64,000 bases of DNA from positions 1,984,001 to 2,048,000 of the forward strand of contig NZ_CP020809.1 in assembly GCF_002157835.1 (NCBI RefSeq), read 5' to 3'. This DNA comes from Mycobacterium dioxanotrophicus (GTDB taxonomy: Bacteria > Actinomycetota > Actinomycetes > Mycobacteriales > Mycobacteriaceae). Below, in pieces: positions 35,626-44,114 of this stretch (the first letter of the stretch is position 1; every line of letters starts with the position of its first letter). Under the pieces are notes generated by a model that saw nothing but the letters and a program-made list of their open reading frames with translations, did no database searches and was not told where the DNA came from. A program made the translations under genes and the position numbers.

Positions 35626-36663
35626 GTTTGTGAGGTCGCGCAGCTGCTCGATGAGCTTGACCCGGTCGGCGGTCGTCGCAGCGATCGGGACGACGTTGAG
35701 GACCGTCACGCCCGACTCCCGGAAGGCCTGCACGCGTTCCTTGACGAACCCGGCGGGGCCGATCAGGGAGATGTCCCGGATGAGTTCGTCGGGAACGGCT
35801 TTGGCCGCCGCGTCCTTCTCACCGGCCAGGTAGAGCTCTTGGATGCGATCGGCTTGCGCGCCATAGCCATAGCGGGTCGCCAGGCGGTGATAGAAGTTCT
35901 TCTCCTTGGCGCCCATGCCGCCGATGTACAGCGCCACATGGGGTTTGACGAATTCCCGCAGCGGCTCGACGTCGTCACCGATGGCGAGCACGGGGCTCGC
36001 GTAGACCTCGAGCGGACCGAGCGCGGGATCGCGTTTGGCCTGCCCGGCGGCCAGCGCGTCACCCCAGACTTCTCCGGCTTTCTCAGGCAGATAGAAGATC
36101 GGCTGCCAACCCTCGGCCGCTTCGGCCGCCAGCTCGACATTCTTCGGTCCCAAGGCGGCCAACAGGATCGGGATACGTTCGCGGACTGGGTGATTGATGA
36201 GTTTCAGGGATTTGCCCAGGCCCGTGCCCCGGTCAGCCGGGAGCGGGATGGTGTAGTGCTCACCTTCGAATTCGAGAGCTTCACGGCGCCACACGCGGCG
36301 GCAGATGTCGATGATCTCGCGGGTGCGGGCGATCGGCGCGTCGTAGGGCACGCCGTGGAAGCCTTCGATGACCTGTGGTCCAGAAGCGCCCAGGCCCAGG
36401 ATGAATCTGCCGTCGGACACGTAGTCCAGCCCGGCGGCCGTCATCGCGGTCAGCGTGGGCGTGCGGGTGTAGATCTGCAGGATGCCCGAAGCCAGTTGAA
36501 CCCGCTCGGTGCAGGCGGCCAGATAACCGAGCGCACTGACTGCGTCGAACGAATATGCTTCTGGCACAAAGACAATGTCGATGCCGGCGGATTCCAGGTC
36601 GGCGACCTCGGCCGCGACGTCCTTGAATCCGCCGGCGTAGTTGATGCCCAAACCGATGCGCAT
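35620..36663 (-). CDS. LLM-class F420-dependent oxidoreductase
   Basis: A 347-residue luciferase-like oxidoreductase of the F420-dependent mycobacterial type. Key parts: MRIGLGINYAGGFKD, VFVPEAYSFDAVSALGYLAACTERVQLASGILQIYTRTP, DGRFILGLGASGPQVIEGFHG and ILLAALGPKNVELAAEAAEGW. This group reduces or oxidises ketones, alcohols or lipids with F420. It is 26 bp downstream of the SnoaL-like gene and divergent from PadR, so it is probably repressed by PadR. The start ATG 36663 matches the family N-terminus exactly. Confidence 0.9.
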   Translation of the reverse strand: MRIGLGINYAGGFKDVAAEVADLESAGIDIVFVPEAYSFDAVSALGYLAACTERVQLASGILQIYTRTPTLTAMTAAGLDYVSDGRFILGLGASGPQVIEGFHGVPYDAPIARTREIIDICRRVWRREALEFEGEHYTIPLPADRGTGLGKSLKLINHPVRERIPILLAALGPKNVELAAEAAEGWQPIFYLPEKAGEVWGDALAAGQAKRDPALGPLEVYASPVLAIGDDVEPLREFVKPHVALYIGGMGAKEKNFYHRLATRYGYGAQADRIQELYLAGEKDAAAKAVPDELIRDISLIGPAGFVKERVQAFRESGVTVLNVVPIAATTADRVKLIEQLRDLTNE

Positions 36664-36689
36664 GATGGGAGTCCTCTGTCTCGTCGCGG

Positions 36690-37100
36690 CTAGGCCTGCT
36701 TGGCGCTGATCTCGTCGAGGGCCTCGGCCTGGATGCGGCCGAACTGCGCGGCCATCGCCTCGGACAACGCCTGGGCGCCCGACAGTGGCCGCACCATCAC
36801 CATGAAGTCCTCGATCAGGCCGTCGTCGTTCATGTGCAGGAAGTCGCACCCGGTGACCTTCTTGCCTGCCACGTTCGCCTCGAACACCAGGGCGTGATCC
36901 CGGCCGCCTGCGTCGGCGATCTCGCGGATGTAGTGGAAATCCTCGAACACCCGCATGACCCCGCGCAGGATCGCGGCGGTGATCGGTTTGCCGGGGTAGG
37001 GCTTGAAGGCCACGGGGCTGGTGAACACCACGTCGTCGGCCAGGAGGGCCGCCATGGCCTCTTCATCGCGGGCTTCGACGGCCTGACGGAACGGATGCAT
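36690..37100 (-). CDS. SnoaL/NTF2-like protein
   Basis: A 136-residue protein with the NTF2-like cone fold. It starts with MHPFRQAVEARDEEAMAALLADDVVFTSPV and continues with PYPGKPITAAILRGVMRVFEDF, HALVFEANVAGKKVTGCDFLHMNDDGLI, all typical of the SnoaL-like group. Members are polyketide cyclases, isomerases or non-catalytic binding proteins. It is the first gene after the PadR operator region and co-oriented with the F420 oxidoreductase, suggesting a two-gene catabolic or detoxification unit. Confidence 0.85.
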   Translation of the reverse strand: MHPFRQAVEARDEEAMAALLADDVVFTSPVAFKPYPGKPITAAILRGVMRVFEDFHYIREIADAGGRDHALVFEANVAGKKVTGCDFLHMNDDGLIEDFMVMVRPLSGAQALSEAMAAQFGRIQAEALDEISAKQA

Positions 37101-37113
37101 CCCACACCTCACA

Positions 37114-37195
37114 TAGTCAATTTGTTGAATATTAGAGCCACGGTAACGACGCATGTCCTGGATGTCTAGAGGCTGACTGGTCAATTTAGTGACTA
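37114..37195. promoter_or_regulatory. paired PadR operator-like palindromes
   Basis: Two similar imperfect palindromes lie in the 98-bp region between the divergent starts: TAGTCAATTTGTTGAATA (37114-37131) and TGGTCAATTTAGTGACTA (37178-37195). Both share GTCAATTT and are symmetric (GTCA-N6-TGAC in the second). The first sits 13 bp before the SnoaL start, the second 3 bp before the padR start. This is the layout for a PadR dimer repressing both itself and the divergent operon. Confidence 0.65.
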
Positions 37196-37198
37196 TTC

Positions 37199-37780
37199 AT
37201 GTTGTACGATCCGGGCGTGGCGCTTCGTGATGCGGTGCTCGCCGCCCTGCTCGACGGCGAATCGTCGGGCTACGACCTGGCCAAGGCGTTCGACGCCTCG
37301 GTGGCCAACTTCTGGATGGCCACGCCCCAGCAGCTTTACCGCGAACTCGACCGGTTGGCCGAGGACGGGCTGATCCAGGCCCGCGTGGTCCAGCAGGACC
37401 GGCGCCCCAACAAGCGGATGTACTCCCTGACCGACGCCGGCCGAGCCGTGCTGAGGCAGTTCACTGCCACGCCGCCGAAACCCTCGATGCTGCGCGATGA
37501 ACTACTGGTCAAGGTGGCGGCGTTGGATGCCGGTGACGCCGCCGCGGTGCGCGAACTGGTTGCCGAATTCGCGCAACGCGCGACAGCGAAACTTGCTCGC
37601 TACGAACGGGGACGGGCTGTTCTGCTGGACGGGCGCACTGAGGAGCGGTACCTCAACGAGGCCGAGCGGGTGGGTCCCTACCTGACCCTGCTGCGGGGAA
37701 TCTCGTTCGAGCAGGAGAACATTCGATGGGCCGAGCACACCGTGGCCGCCATCGAGCGGAGAATCAACGCCCTCCGATAG
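37199..37780 (+). CDS. PadR-family transcriptional regulator
   Basis: A 193-residue regulator. The winged helix is VALRDAVLAALLDGESSGYDLAKAF and TPQQLYRELDRLAEDGLIQARVVQQDRRPNKRMYSLTDAGRAVL. The C-terminal part is the Vir_act_alpha_C helical dimerisation domain (ELVAEFAQRATAKLARYE to WAEHTVAAIERRI). It is divergent from the SnoaL/LLM pair. ATG 37199 is used; GTG 37217 is a shorter alternative starting at the conserved VALRD. The operator next to its own start implies autoregulation. Confidence 0.9.
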   Translation: MLYDPGVALRDAVLAALLDGESSGYDLAKAFDASVANFWMATPQQLYRELDRLAEDGLIQARVVQQDRRPNKRMYSLTDAGRAVLRQFTATPPKPSMLRDELLVKVAALDAGDAAAVRELVAEFAQRATAKLARYERGRAVLLDGRTEERYLNEAERVGPYLTLLRGISFEQENIRWAEHTVAAIERRINALR

Positions 37781-37974
37781 TGGTCTGCTGCCGTCAAATG
37801 CCCGTTTGACATGCGAAAACTGGCCCATTGCTGGCTGTTTCGCACCAGGTCGCTGTGGTTTCGGATCGAAAAAGTTGGGGAATCCCGGAATAACTGCTGT
37901 GAACCGTTGATTGCAGTTGTTAGGACCCGCTCAACCCGGGCGGAGTTACCCGAGACCAAGTGGGGTGGTCAGAG

Positions 37975-38226
37975 GTGGAATTGAAAAACAATCACAGACG
38001 ACTCAAGACCGTTTCAGCCGGTGTCGGCCTGGCGGCAGTAGTGGCGATGGGCGCTCTCGGGCTGCTCGCGAGCGGTGCGTCCGGCGGCGTGCAGATGCAG
38101 TCGGAGCCCGCGATGACGACCGGCCAGACCGTCACCCAGACGACGGCAGAAAAGTCGCCCGAAACATCGGTGGCGACACCGCCGTTCACCTTCACGACAC
38201 CGGAAGGTTTCGCGGTACCGCACTGA
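37975..38226 (+). CDS. small exported protein, paralogue of the 9.69 kb gene
   Basis: An 83-residue protein: basic N-terminus (VELKNNHRRLK), one hydrophobic segment (GVGLAAVVAMGALGLLASG), then a Thr/Pro-rich tail ending TTPEGFAVPH. It is similar in plan and in several positions to the small protein at 9694 (A-V-V-A-x-G-A-L-G-L core; T-V-T-x-T; final GF-A-x-x-H). Function unknown. Start is uncertain among GTG 37960, GTG 37975 and TTG 37981. The 194 bp before it hold an inverted repeat GTCAAATGCCCGTTTGAC (37793-37810) after padR. Confidence 0.65.
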   Translation: MELKNNHRRLKTVSAGVGLAAVVAMGALGLLASGASGGVQMQSEPAMTTGQTVTQTTAEKSPETSVATPPFTFTTPEGFAVPH

Positions 38227-38258
38227 TCGCCGGGTGAGAGTGCTCTAGTCTCGCGGCG

Positions 38259-38852
38259 GTGGGACTGGCACTTGTCGGACAAGCCGCCGCGATGTTCGCC
38301 GTCACCAATGTCGACGACATGGTGATGCTGACGGTGTTCTTCGGCCGGGCCGCGGGCAGACGGTCGGCGGTGTGGCGCGTCGTCGCCGGCCAGTACCTGG
38401 GCTTCGGCGCGATCGTCGCCGTCTCGGTGCTCGGCGCTCTCGGTGCGACACTCCTGCCCGACGGTGCCGTCCCGTACCTTGGGCTGCTCCCGGTCGCCCT
38501 CGGTATCCGCGCGGGCTGGTTGGCGTGGCGTTCGCGACACGACCGTGACCAGGACGTCGATCGAGACGACGGCGCAGGCGTCGTTCACGTCGCGGTGGTG
38601 ACCTTCGCCAATGGTGGTGACAACATCGGCGTCTACGTGCCGGTGTTCGCGGTCGCGGGCATCGGCAGCATGGTCGGCTACGTCGCGGTGTTCCTCGTCG
38701 GCGTCGCGATCTGGTGTGCTGCGGGCTGCTACCTCGCCGGCAGGCCCGCCATCGCGACAGCGATGTCGCGATGGGGGCACATCATCCTGCCCGTGGTCCT
38801 CATCGGCATCGGGCTATGGATCCTCTTCGAGGGCAACGCGTTCGGGTTGTGA
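38259..38852 (+). CDS. CadD-type cadmium resistance transporter
   Basis: A 197-residue membrane protein with about six TM segments. It begins VGLALVGQAAAMFAVTNVDDMVML and repeats the theme with TFANGGDNIGVYVPVFAVAG; the two (N-x-D-D / G-G-D-N) motifs within paired TMs are the signature of the CadD (cadmium resistance) family. It probably exports divalent cations or related solutes. The GTG start is 32 bp after the small exported protein gene. Confidence 0.82.
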   Translation: MGLALVGQAAAMFAVTNVDDMVMLTVFFGRAAGRRSAVWRVVAGQYLGFGAIVAVSVLGALGATLLPDGAVPYLGLLPVALGIRAGWLAWRSRHDRDQDVDRDDGAGVVHVAVVTFANGGDNIGVYVPVFAVAGIGSMVGYVAVFLVGVAIWCAAGCYLAGRPAIATAMSRWGHIILPVVLIGIGLWILFEGNAFGL

Positions 38853-38870
38853 CGTGACGACGGGCGTCCG

Positions 38871-39137
38871 TCAGCAGCCCCAACCACCACCCCAGCCCGC
38901 ATAGGCCGGGTAGCCCCAAGGAGGCGGAGGCGGAGGTGGCGGCGGACCCCAGTACCAGGGTTGTCCCCAGCCGGGTCCCCAGCCGTGGTGGCCCCAGCCC
39001 CAGCCCTGCACGAACGTGGTCGTCGACAGGTCCTGCGACGCGGGCGCGGCATGCCCGACACCAGTGCTCAGGCCCAGGGCGGCGATGCAAAGCCCTCCGG
39101 CGATAGCAGCTTTGGCAAATATTCGCTTGAGATTCAT
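38871..39137 (-). CDS. secreted Gly/Trp/Pro-rich protein
   Basis: An 88-residue exported protein. Signal peptide MNLKRIFAKAAIAGGLCIAALGLSTGVGHAA ends with an AxA site. The mature part is low-complexity: GWGWGHHGWGPGWG, then WYWGPPPPPPPPPWGYPAYAGWGGGWGC, ending in a Cys. Similar Gly/Trp/Pro-rich small secreted proteins are common in mycobacteria and have no known function. It converges with the CadD gene. Its proline run is a conceivable but weaker candidate for the P4H/GT60 pair because it is exported. Confidence 0.8.
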   Translation of the reverse strand: MNLKRIFAKAAIAGGLCIAALGLSTGVGHAAPASQDLSTTTFVQGWGWGHHGWGPGWGQPWYWGPPPPPPPPPWGYPAYAGWGGGWGC

Positions 39138-39374
39138 GGGTGGCGCCACCTCGTTCACAGCCAGTCCGACCCCGGCCAGGTGTTCCGCGGGAATTCGCGC
39201 CTGGTCGCGGTAATGGAGCCTACTCTTCTCCGGTCTGGATTGACATCCCTCTCGGCGTGGCGGAAAGGAGCAAAACAAGTCGCGGAATTGTTGTTACAGC
39301 AAACAATTGGTGTCATCGGTGCTGGCTCGGGGTCGATGCCACCCGAGTCGCGAGACCCGGGCAAGAATGCGACG

Positions 39375-39614
39375 ATGCGAGGCGTGGACGACGCAAACAC
39401 CGCCCAGGCCCGCGTTCTGCTGGCCGCGCTGTGGGAGCAGGTGAGCGACACCTCATCGAAGCTCGAAGCAGCTGAACGCCGGCTTGCCCGCACGCACGCC
39501 GGCGTCAGCTCGCACCACCGACGGGCAGCGGCAGACCTACGGCACGAGCTCTACCACGAGCATCGATTGATCGATGAACTGCACCGCCGGTTCCCGGCCG
39601 CGAGGCGGCCTTAG
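39375..39614 (+). CDS. small coiled-coil protein of unknown function
   Basis: A 79-residue, mostly helical, charged protein: MRGVDDANTAQARVLLAALWEQ, then SSKLEAAERRLARTHAGVSSHHRRAAADLRHELYHEHRLIDELHRRFP. His- and Arg-rich helices suggest a coiled coil. No known domain. The ATG at 39375 was chosen because the upstream open frame lies opposite the secreted protein and looks non-coding. Its stop overlaps the end of the lectin-like pseudogene on the other strand. Confidence 0.5.
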   Translation: MRGVDDANTAQARVLLAALWEQVSDTSSKLEAAERRLARTHAGVSSHHRRAAADLRHELYHEHRLIDELHRRFPAARRP

Positions 39615-40108
39615 GGGACGTTCAACCATGCGGTGAGCACATGGCCGTTCGGGTCGACGGCGAACAGGTCGACATCGGTGTCGTCGTGGGTGACCGCGGC
39701 GATGTGGGTTCCCTGGGTGAACTGGGCCCCGCCGACCTCGTTCCATCCCTCCCAACCCGCTGTGCCGGCTCGCCACCAGGCGGTGTAGAGGCCGCCGTCG
39801 GTGCCGACGCCGAACAGATCCAGGTTGGTGCCGCGAGCGACGGCGGTGAGCGGGGTCAGTTGGGCAAACAGCCCTGCGCCGGCAGGCTGCCAGTCGCGCC
39901 AGCCGCCGGTCTGTCCCCATCAGGCGCTGTAGACGGATCCGTCGGTTCCGACTGCGAACAGATGTATTTCGTCTTCGCGAAGCACCGCGGTAACCGGCGT
40001 CGACGGCGCGAACACACCGCTACCGATCGTCGCCCAACCGCCCCAATTCGGTCCGCCCCGCCACCATGCCGGCCGACGACTCGCGACGCCGTGCAATCTC
40101 AGAAACTG
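39611..40108 (-). pseudogene. beta-propeller lectin-like protein, interrupted by a TGA
   Basis: The minus strand encodes repeats of the kind DLFGVGTDGGLYTAWW-(9)-GWEGWNEVGG and DLFAVDPNGHVLTAWLNVP, ending at TAA 39611. These are blades of a tectonin/PLL-like lectin propeller. At 39920-39922 the frame has TGA where the repeat calls for TGG (Trp: VYSA-W-WGQTGG). The frame continues upstream with LFAVGTDGSVYSA and WWRGGPNWGGWATIGSG, until TGA at 40109-40111. The N-terminus is lost too, so this is a decayed gene at the edge of the accessory island. Confidence 0.75.
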
Positions 40109-40276
40109 TCAAGTCGTCCCGCCGCACGTCAGCCTGCTCCGACCCATCGACGTTGCGCTGTGGAGCGCGGCTAGTCGCAAAGCCGCGGGGTGAATGCGAC
40201 CACCGCCGCACCGGACACGGAACCATAACCACAGCAAACCGGCCTGCCCGTGGTGCCTCAATGAGACACTTCACCG

Positions 40277-41254
40277 ATGGGTGGGAATCACAGGCGCCTT
40301 CGCGCTGGAGCCGCGATTACTGCCGGCATAGTGTTCGCCGTCGGCCTCGTGGGTTTCGCAACGGACGCTGCATCGTGGGTAGACAAATTCGGCCTGGGCC
40401 GCGTGGTTGCCGTCATCGTTGCTGGCGCCTGCATTGTGACACTCACCGGACTACGGAACGGGAAACCTATTCCCTGGCGCACACCGCTTTCCGCTGCGCT
40501 GGTCGTTGTTCTCGTGTTGAGCGGCGTGGCATTCTTCATCTTCGAATCACCACCACCGCAGACGACAGCTACCCCGCAACCGCCCGCACCGCCGGTCACC
40601 ACCGTCGTCGTCCCACCAGACCCGAAGAAGACCGGATGCGGAAGCGACGCAAAAGAAACCGCATCCGTTCCGGACGTCGAAATCTGTGTCGTCTACTGGT
40701 GCACCGGCGCCGTCTATAGTGCAGTGACCGGAACCACCGACCCCACACAGATGCAGTACAAAATCCGCCCGCGCATCTACAACAGCACCGATCACCCGGT
40801 CAACATCTCCATCAACTCCCCAACACCACTACGGCTCATCGTCGACTCGCCAAGGCTGTCGCAGAATTGGAAGCCACCTCAAAAGACCGTCGAGGTAGGC
40901 GATTCCGTCTATCCGGTCATCCGAGATGGAAAGCGCTATTGGGCCGTGCCACCGAACGCTGTCGGGGACGTCGTTCAAGTCGGCGGGTACTGGTCGGGCT
41001 TCTCCACGTTCTGGGACGGTGACCAACTCGAAGGCACCGGAACCTATTTCAAACCGCTGCGGTTCGATAGCACCGGCACCGTCATCCAAGAAGGCGACCT
41101 CGTGTTCCAACTGCCTACCAACCCTGACGGCTCCGATCCCCATGTGCTCGGACTGGCCTATGTGACAGGCGGCGGCGCCGTCCCCATGAATATCGAACAC
41201 CTATTCCTTAAAGACGAGCACTGGCCAAACCCCTCACAGCCCAACAGCTTCTAG
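40277..41254 (+). CDS. membrane-anchored protein with large external domain, function unknown
   Basis: A 325-residue protein. Two TM segments (about residues 13-30 and 70-90) frame a short loop, followed by a Pro/Thr-rich stalk (PPPQTTATPQPPAPPVTTVV) and an external domain of about 210 residues. Two Cys pairs (KKTGCGSDAKE and VEICVVYWCTG) may form disulfides. The domain resembles mycobacterial proteins of the T7SS or lipoprotein periphery only in style; no family is recognised. It lies 70 bp before the lipoprotein gene and is probably co-transcribed with it. Confidence 0.72.
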   Translation: MGGNHRRLRAGAAITAGIVFAVGLVGFATDAASWVDKFGLGRVVAVIVAGACIVTLTGLRNGKPIPWRTPLSAALVVVLVLSGVAFFIFESPPPQTTATPQPPAPPVTTVVVPPDPKKTGCGSDAKETASVPDVEICVVYWCTGAVYSAVTGTTDPTQMQYKIRPRIYNSTDHPVNISINSPTPLRLIVDSPRLSQNWKPPQKTVEVGDSVYPVIRDGKRYWAVPPNAVGDVVQVGGYWSGFSTFWDGDQLEGTGTYFKPLRFDSTGTVIQEGDLVFQLPTNPDGSDPHVLGLAYVTGGGAVPMNIEHLFLKDEHWPNPSQPNSF

Positions 41255-41324
41255 ACAGGCGCCAGGGCGAACGCCACGGCCGCGCTCTTACCACACAACT
41301 ACCCACGAACCGAGGCGAACGCCG

Positions 41325-41903
41325 ATGCAACGCTTCTCCAAACCCGGAGTTTTTACCTTGGCGAACATGTTCCGACCCATCGTCGGATTCGCCCTCACCG
41401 CCGCGATGCTCGCGGCATGTACAACACCACCACCGCCGGCACCTTCCGCCGACGCCGAAGGGCCAGCAGCGGCACCACCCACCACCGCGGTCCCGCCCGC
41501 CGTTTTCCAACTCGGTCAGCGCGTCACCAACATCCCGACACTGAACTACGCAGTGACATCAATCGTGGTCGACGGCCTCTGCCCCGGGCCCACCATCCCG
41601 TCCACCCACGGACATCTGCTACTCGTCGGCCTCGACGTCCAGACCGCCCCCGCATTCACGGCAGGCAATGCCCGCGGAATCCTGTCACCGTACGGCGGTG
41701 CCGGCTGGTCGATCATCGGGCCAGACGGAATCACCCAAACCGGCCTGACCAGCAGCGCTACTTACATCTGCGCCGACTCACAAATTCCTCCGGTCTTCGC
41801 GCCCAACCAGCATTACGCCTACAAGCTGGCGTTCGACACCAGCCACACCACCGGTACTCTTCAATACCAGGTGGAATACGTGATCAGCCGCTGGAAATAC
41901 TGA
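41325..41903 (+). CDS. lipoprotein of unknown function
   Basis: A 192-residue lipoprotein: the hydrophobic stretch FRPIVGFALTAAMLAAC ends in a lipobox (LAAC), then a Pro/Thr/Ala-rich linker and a domain starting FQLGQRVTNIPTLNYAVTSI. The repeated beta pattern (GHLLLVGLDVQTAPA, HYAYKLAFDTSHTTGTLQYQVEYVI) resembles DUF4352/Telomeric-repeat-like extracellular beta sandwiches. GAGGCGA upstream favours ATG 41325; ATG 41367 would give a shorter signal peptide. From 41904 to about 42188 nothing coding is seen. Confidence 0.72.
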   Translation: MQRFSKPGVFTLANMFRPIVGFALTAAMLAACTTPPPPAPSADAEGPAAAPPTTAVPPAVFQLGQRVTNIPTLNYAVTSIVVDGLCPGPTIPSTHGHLLLVGLDVQTAPAFTAGNARGILSPYGGAGWSIIGPDGITQTGLTSSATYICADSQIPPVFAPNQHYAYKLAFDTSHTTGTLQYQVEYVISRWKY

Positions 41904-42188
41904 CCCCAGCCCAACCGTCACATCGCGCTCACGAATCGTTCGTCGCCGCTTCGACGAGTAACGCGAAACCCGAAATCCAGGTGATTGAGCCCGTAGTCGC
42001 AAGCAACACCGCGTACCGGTGAAGGCATCATTAGCCGTGATTTCGGTGAGCCGCTTGAGATTTCCCGCTCGCACGAGAAGTGGGTGACGTCCCGTACTGA
42101 AACGTCGTGATCGGACTCTCCGGGTGAATGTTGCTGTAGCTCAACGGAAAATCCGGCGGCGGGTTAGACATCCCAGGTGCGTAAGTTG

Positions 42189-42475
42189 TCAAGCGGCGTC
42201 GGTGGTGGCGGTGTTTTGGCGGTGCGACCATGCTGTGTGTTCGTCGTAGTGGGTGTGTGGCGTAGGCAGCCGTGGAGGATCCCGATGAGACGGATTCCCA
42301 GTGCGCGTAGGGCTTGGTGGTGTAGGTCGTCGGCAGCGCGGCGTGCGTCGTAGTAGGCGCGGGCTCCCGGGCTGCGTGTGATCGTGCAGAACGCCCAGGC
42401 GTCGATGGAGTCGTAGAGGCGTTTGTTGCGGATGTGGCGGGCCAGTACGGCGCGTTTGCGGCCTGACCCGTTATC
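42189..42475 (-). pseudogene. IS110-family transposase, C-terminal remnant
   Basis: The minus strand reads GSGRKRAVLARHIRNKRLYD, then AWAFCTITRSPGARAYYDARR and LRALGIRLIGILHGCLRH, the C-terminal end of an IS110/IS116 transposase (Transposase_20 part). Near the end the frame shifts: HTHYDEHTAWSHRQ continues one base off and ends at TGA 42189-42191. The N-terminal two thirds are missing; the break at about 42465-42475 abuts the IS1380 relic. Non-functional. Confidence 0.75.
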
Positions 42476-42566
42476 TGCCCGACACGTTGCGGGGCTGGCC
42501 CGAGGGCATGCGGGTCATCGCCCGCCATGAACGCCCTCATCCCGGAGCGCAGCTACGCCTGACCGA
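42466..42566 (+). pseudogene. IS1380-family transposase remnant, left piece
   Basis: The plus strand encodes TRYLPDTLRGWPEGMRVIAR and then HERPHPGAQLRLT, part of the IS1380/IS1247 DDE transposase. The piece is cut at its 5' side by IS110 sequence and at 42566 by the IS256 insertion. Removing the IS256 element joins it in frame to DDNGW at 44034-44046, and removing the IS21 element then joins that to RITCFATNTVGWSIPDLEVR at 46727. The three pieces were one gene before the two insertions. Confidence 0.75.
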
Positions 42567-44025
42567 GGGGGTGTCAGATGTTCTGTGTAGGTCCTAACGG
42601 AAGGATCTCAGAACGTGACGGATGGCAAGGACGTGGATGTGACGCTGGCTGAGGCTGGCTCCACGGTGGAGATGGCTGAGGCGCTGCGGGCCTCGGGGCA
42701 GTCGATGATCTGCTGGCTCAGATCGATACCGGCGAGGTCGCGCTGACCGGGGAGGGTGGCTTGCTGCCCGGCCTGATCAAACTGGCCCTCGAACGCGGCC
42801 TGGCCGCCGAGCTGACCGATCACCTGGGCTATGAGAAGGGTGATCCGGCCGGCCGGTCGCTACCGAATGCCCGCAACGGCAGCTCACCCAAGACGGTGAT
42901 CAGCGAAGCCGGCCCGGTGCCCCTGGACGTCCCGCGCGATCGGGATGGCTCGTTCACCCCACGGCTGGTACCCAAAGGGCAGCGTCGTACCGGCGGGCTC
43001 GATGACATGATCATTTCGCTGTATGCCGGTGGAATGACGTTGCGCGACATTCAATTTCACCTGGAGTCCACGATCGGAACCCAGGTGTCGCATGAGACGA
43101 TCTCCAAGATCGTCGACGAGATTTCCGATGAGGTGCTGGCCTGGCAGCGCCGCCCGCTCGACTCGATCTACCCGGTGATCTACCTCGACGCGATCATCGT
43201 CAAGGTCAAAGACGGCGGCCACACCCGCAATAAGGCCGCTCACATCGCCGTGGGCGTGGATATGGCCGGGATCAAGCATGTTCTGGGGATCTGGGTCCAG
43301 CCCAACGAAGGGGCGGCGTTTTGGGCGGCGGTGTGCGCCGATCTGGCCAACCGCGGCATCAAAGACGTGCTGATCGTGTGCTGCGACGGGCTGACCGGGT
43401 TCCCCGAGGCGATCGCGGCGACCTGGTCGCAGGCCGCGGTGCAGACGTGTGTGGTGCATCTGATCCGCAACGCGCTGCGGTTCGTGTCCTACAGCGACCG
43501 CAAAGCCGTGGCCGCCGCACTCAAACCGATCTACACCGCACCCGACGCCGATGCCGCTCGGGCGGAGTTGGATGCGTTCGCCGGATCGGAGTTGGGGAAG
43601 AAAAACCCCACGGTGACAAAGGCTTTCGAACGGGCCTGGGAGCAGTTCATCCCGTTTCTGGCGTTCCCGCCCGATCTCCGCCGGGTGATCTACACGACCA
43701 ACTCGATCGAATCGCTGAACTACCAACTGCGCAAGGTCACCAAGAACCGCGGCCAATTCCCCAACGACGCCTCAGTCGTGAAGTTGCTCTGGCTGGCGAT
43801 CTGCAACATCGAAGACAAACGTGCCGCCGAGCGCGCCAAGGAACGCGGTCAGAAACGCTGCCGAACAGCCCCAGGACGACTCGTCGAAGGCCAGGTCGTC
43901 ACCAACTGGAAGAAGGCACTCGAACAACTCACCCTGGTCTACCCAGACCGCATTGAACGGTATCTGTAACCACCACAACCGAAGGTTTCAGACAATCCGA
44001 TCTACACAGAAAACTTGACACGCTC
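42567..44025 (+). mobile_element. IS256-family insertion sequence
   Basis: A 1.46-kb element. The left inverted repeat contains GTGTCAGATGTTCTGTGTAG (42571-42590); the right one, read on the other strand, GTGTCAAGTTTTCTGTGTAG (44002-44021). The 8-bp duplication CTGACCGA flanks it at 42559-42566 and 44026-44033 (CCTGACCGA, 9 bp, if counted outward). It encodes one mutator-type transposase. It was inserted into the IS1380 transposase gene. Confidence 0.85.
42761..43969 (+). CDS. IS256-family (mutator-type) transposase
   Basis: 402 residues of a mutator-family DDE transposase. Catalytic segments: PVIYLDAIIVKVKD (first Asp), DVLIVCCDGLTGFPEAI (second Asp), VIYTTNSIESLNYQLRK (Glu). The natural start is probably GTG 42614 (VTDGKDVDVTLAEAG), but a G is missing in the run at about 42695-42700, so that frame ends early; adding one G restores ASGAVDDLLAQIDTGEVAL leading into this frame. 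From TTG 42761 the rest is intact, so the protein lacks about 50 N-terminal residues and may be inactive. Confidence 0.85.
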   Translation: MLPGLIKLALERGLAAELTDHLGYEKGDPAGRSLPNARNGSSPKTVISEAGPVPLDVPRDRDGSFTPRLVPKGQRRTGGLDDMIISLYAGGMTLRDIQFHLESTIGTQVSHETISKIVDEISDEVLAWQRRPLDSIYPVIYLDAIIVKVKDGGHTRNKAAHIAVGVDMAGIKHVLGIWVQPNEGAAFWAAVCADLANRGIKDVLIVCCDGLTGFPEAIAATWSQAAVQTCVVHLIRNALRFVSYSDRKAVAAALKPIYTAPDADAARAELDAFAGSELGKKNPTVTKAFERAWEQFIPFLAFPPDLRRVIYTTNSIESLNYQLRKVTKNRGQFPNDASVVKLLWLAICNIEDKRAAERAKERGQKRCRTAPGRLVEGQVVTNWKKALEQLTLVYPDRIERYL

Positions 44026-44114
44026 CTGACCGACGACAACGGTTGGTGATGGCGCTAAAGAAGACTGCCCAGAGATGCTAAGCGAAATTGCCCAGTTGGC
44101 TTGAGTGGCTAAGG

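Noticed and set aside
40020..40274. Minus-strand frame between the lectin relic and the membrane protein gene
   Set aside because: Overlaps the decayed lectin frame in a different phase and has no start signal or recognisable motif.
39600..42100. Second copy of the tRNA-Arg 3' end as an attachment repeat
   Set aside because: I scanned by eye for GGCAGGATTCGAACC-like sequence near the left edge of the island and did not find one; a computed search is needed.
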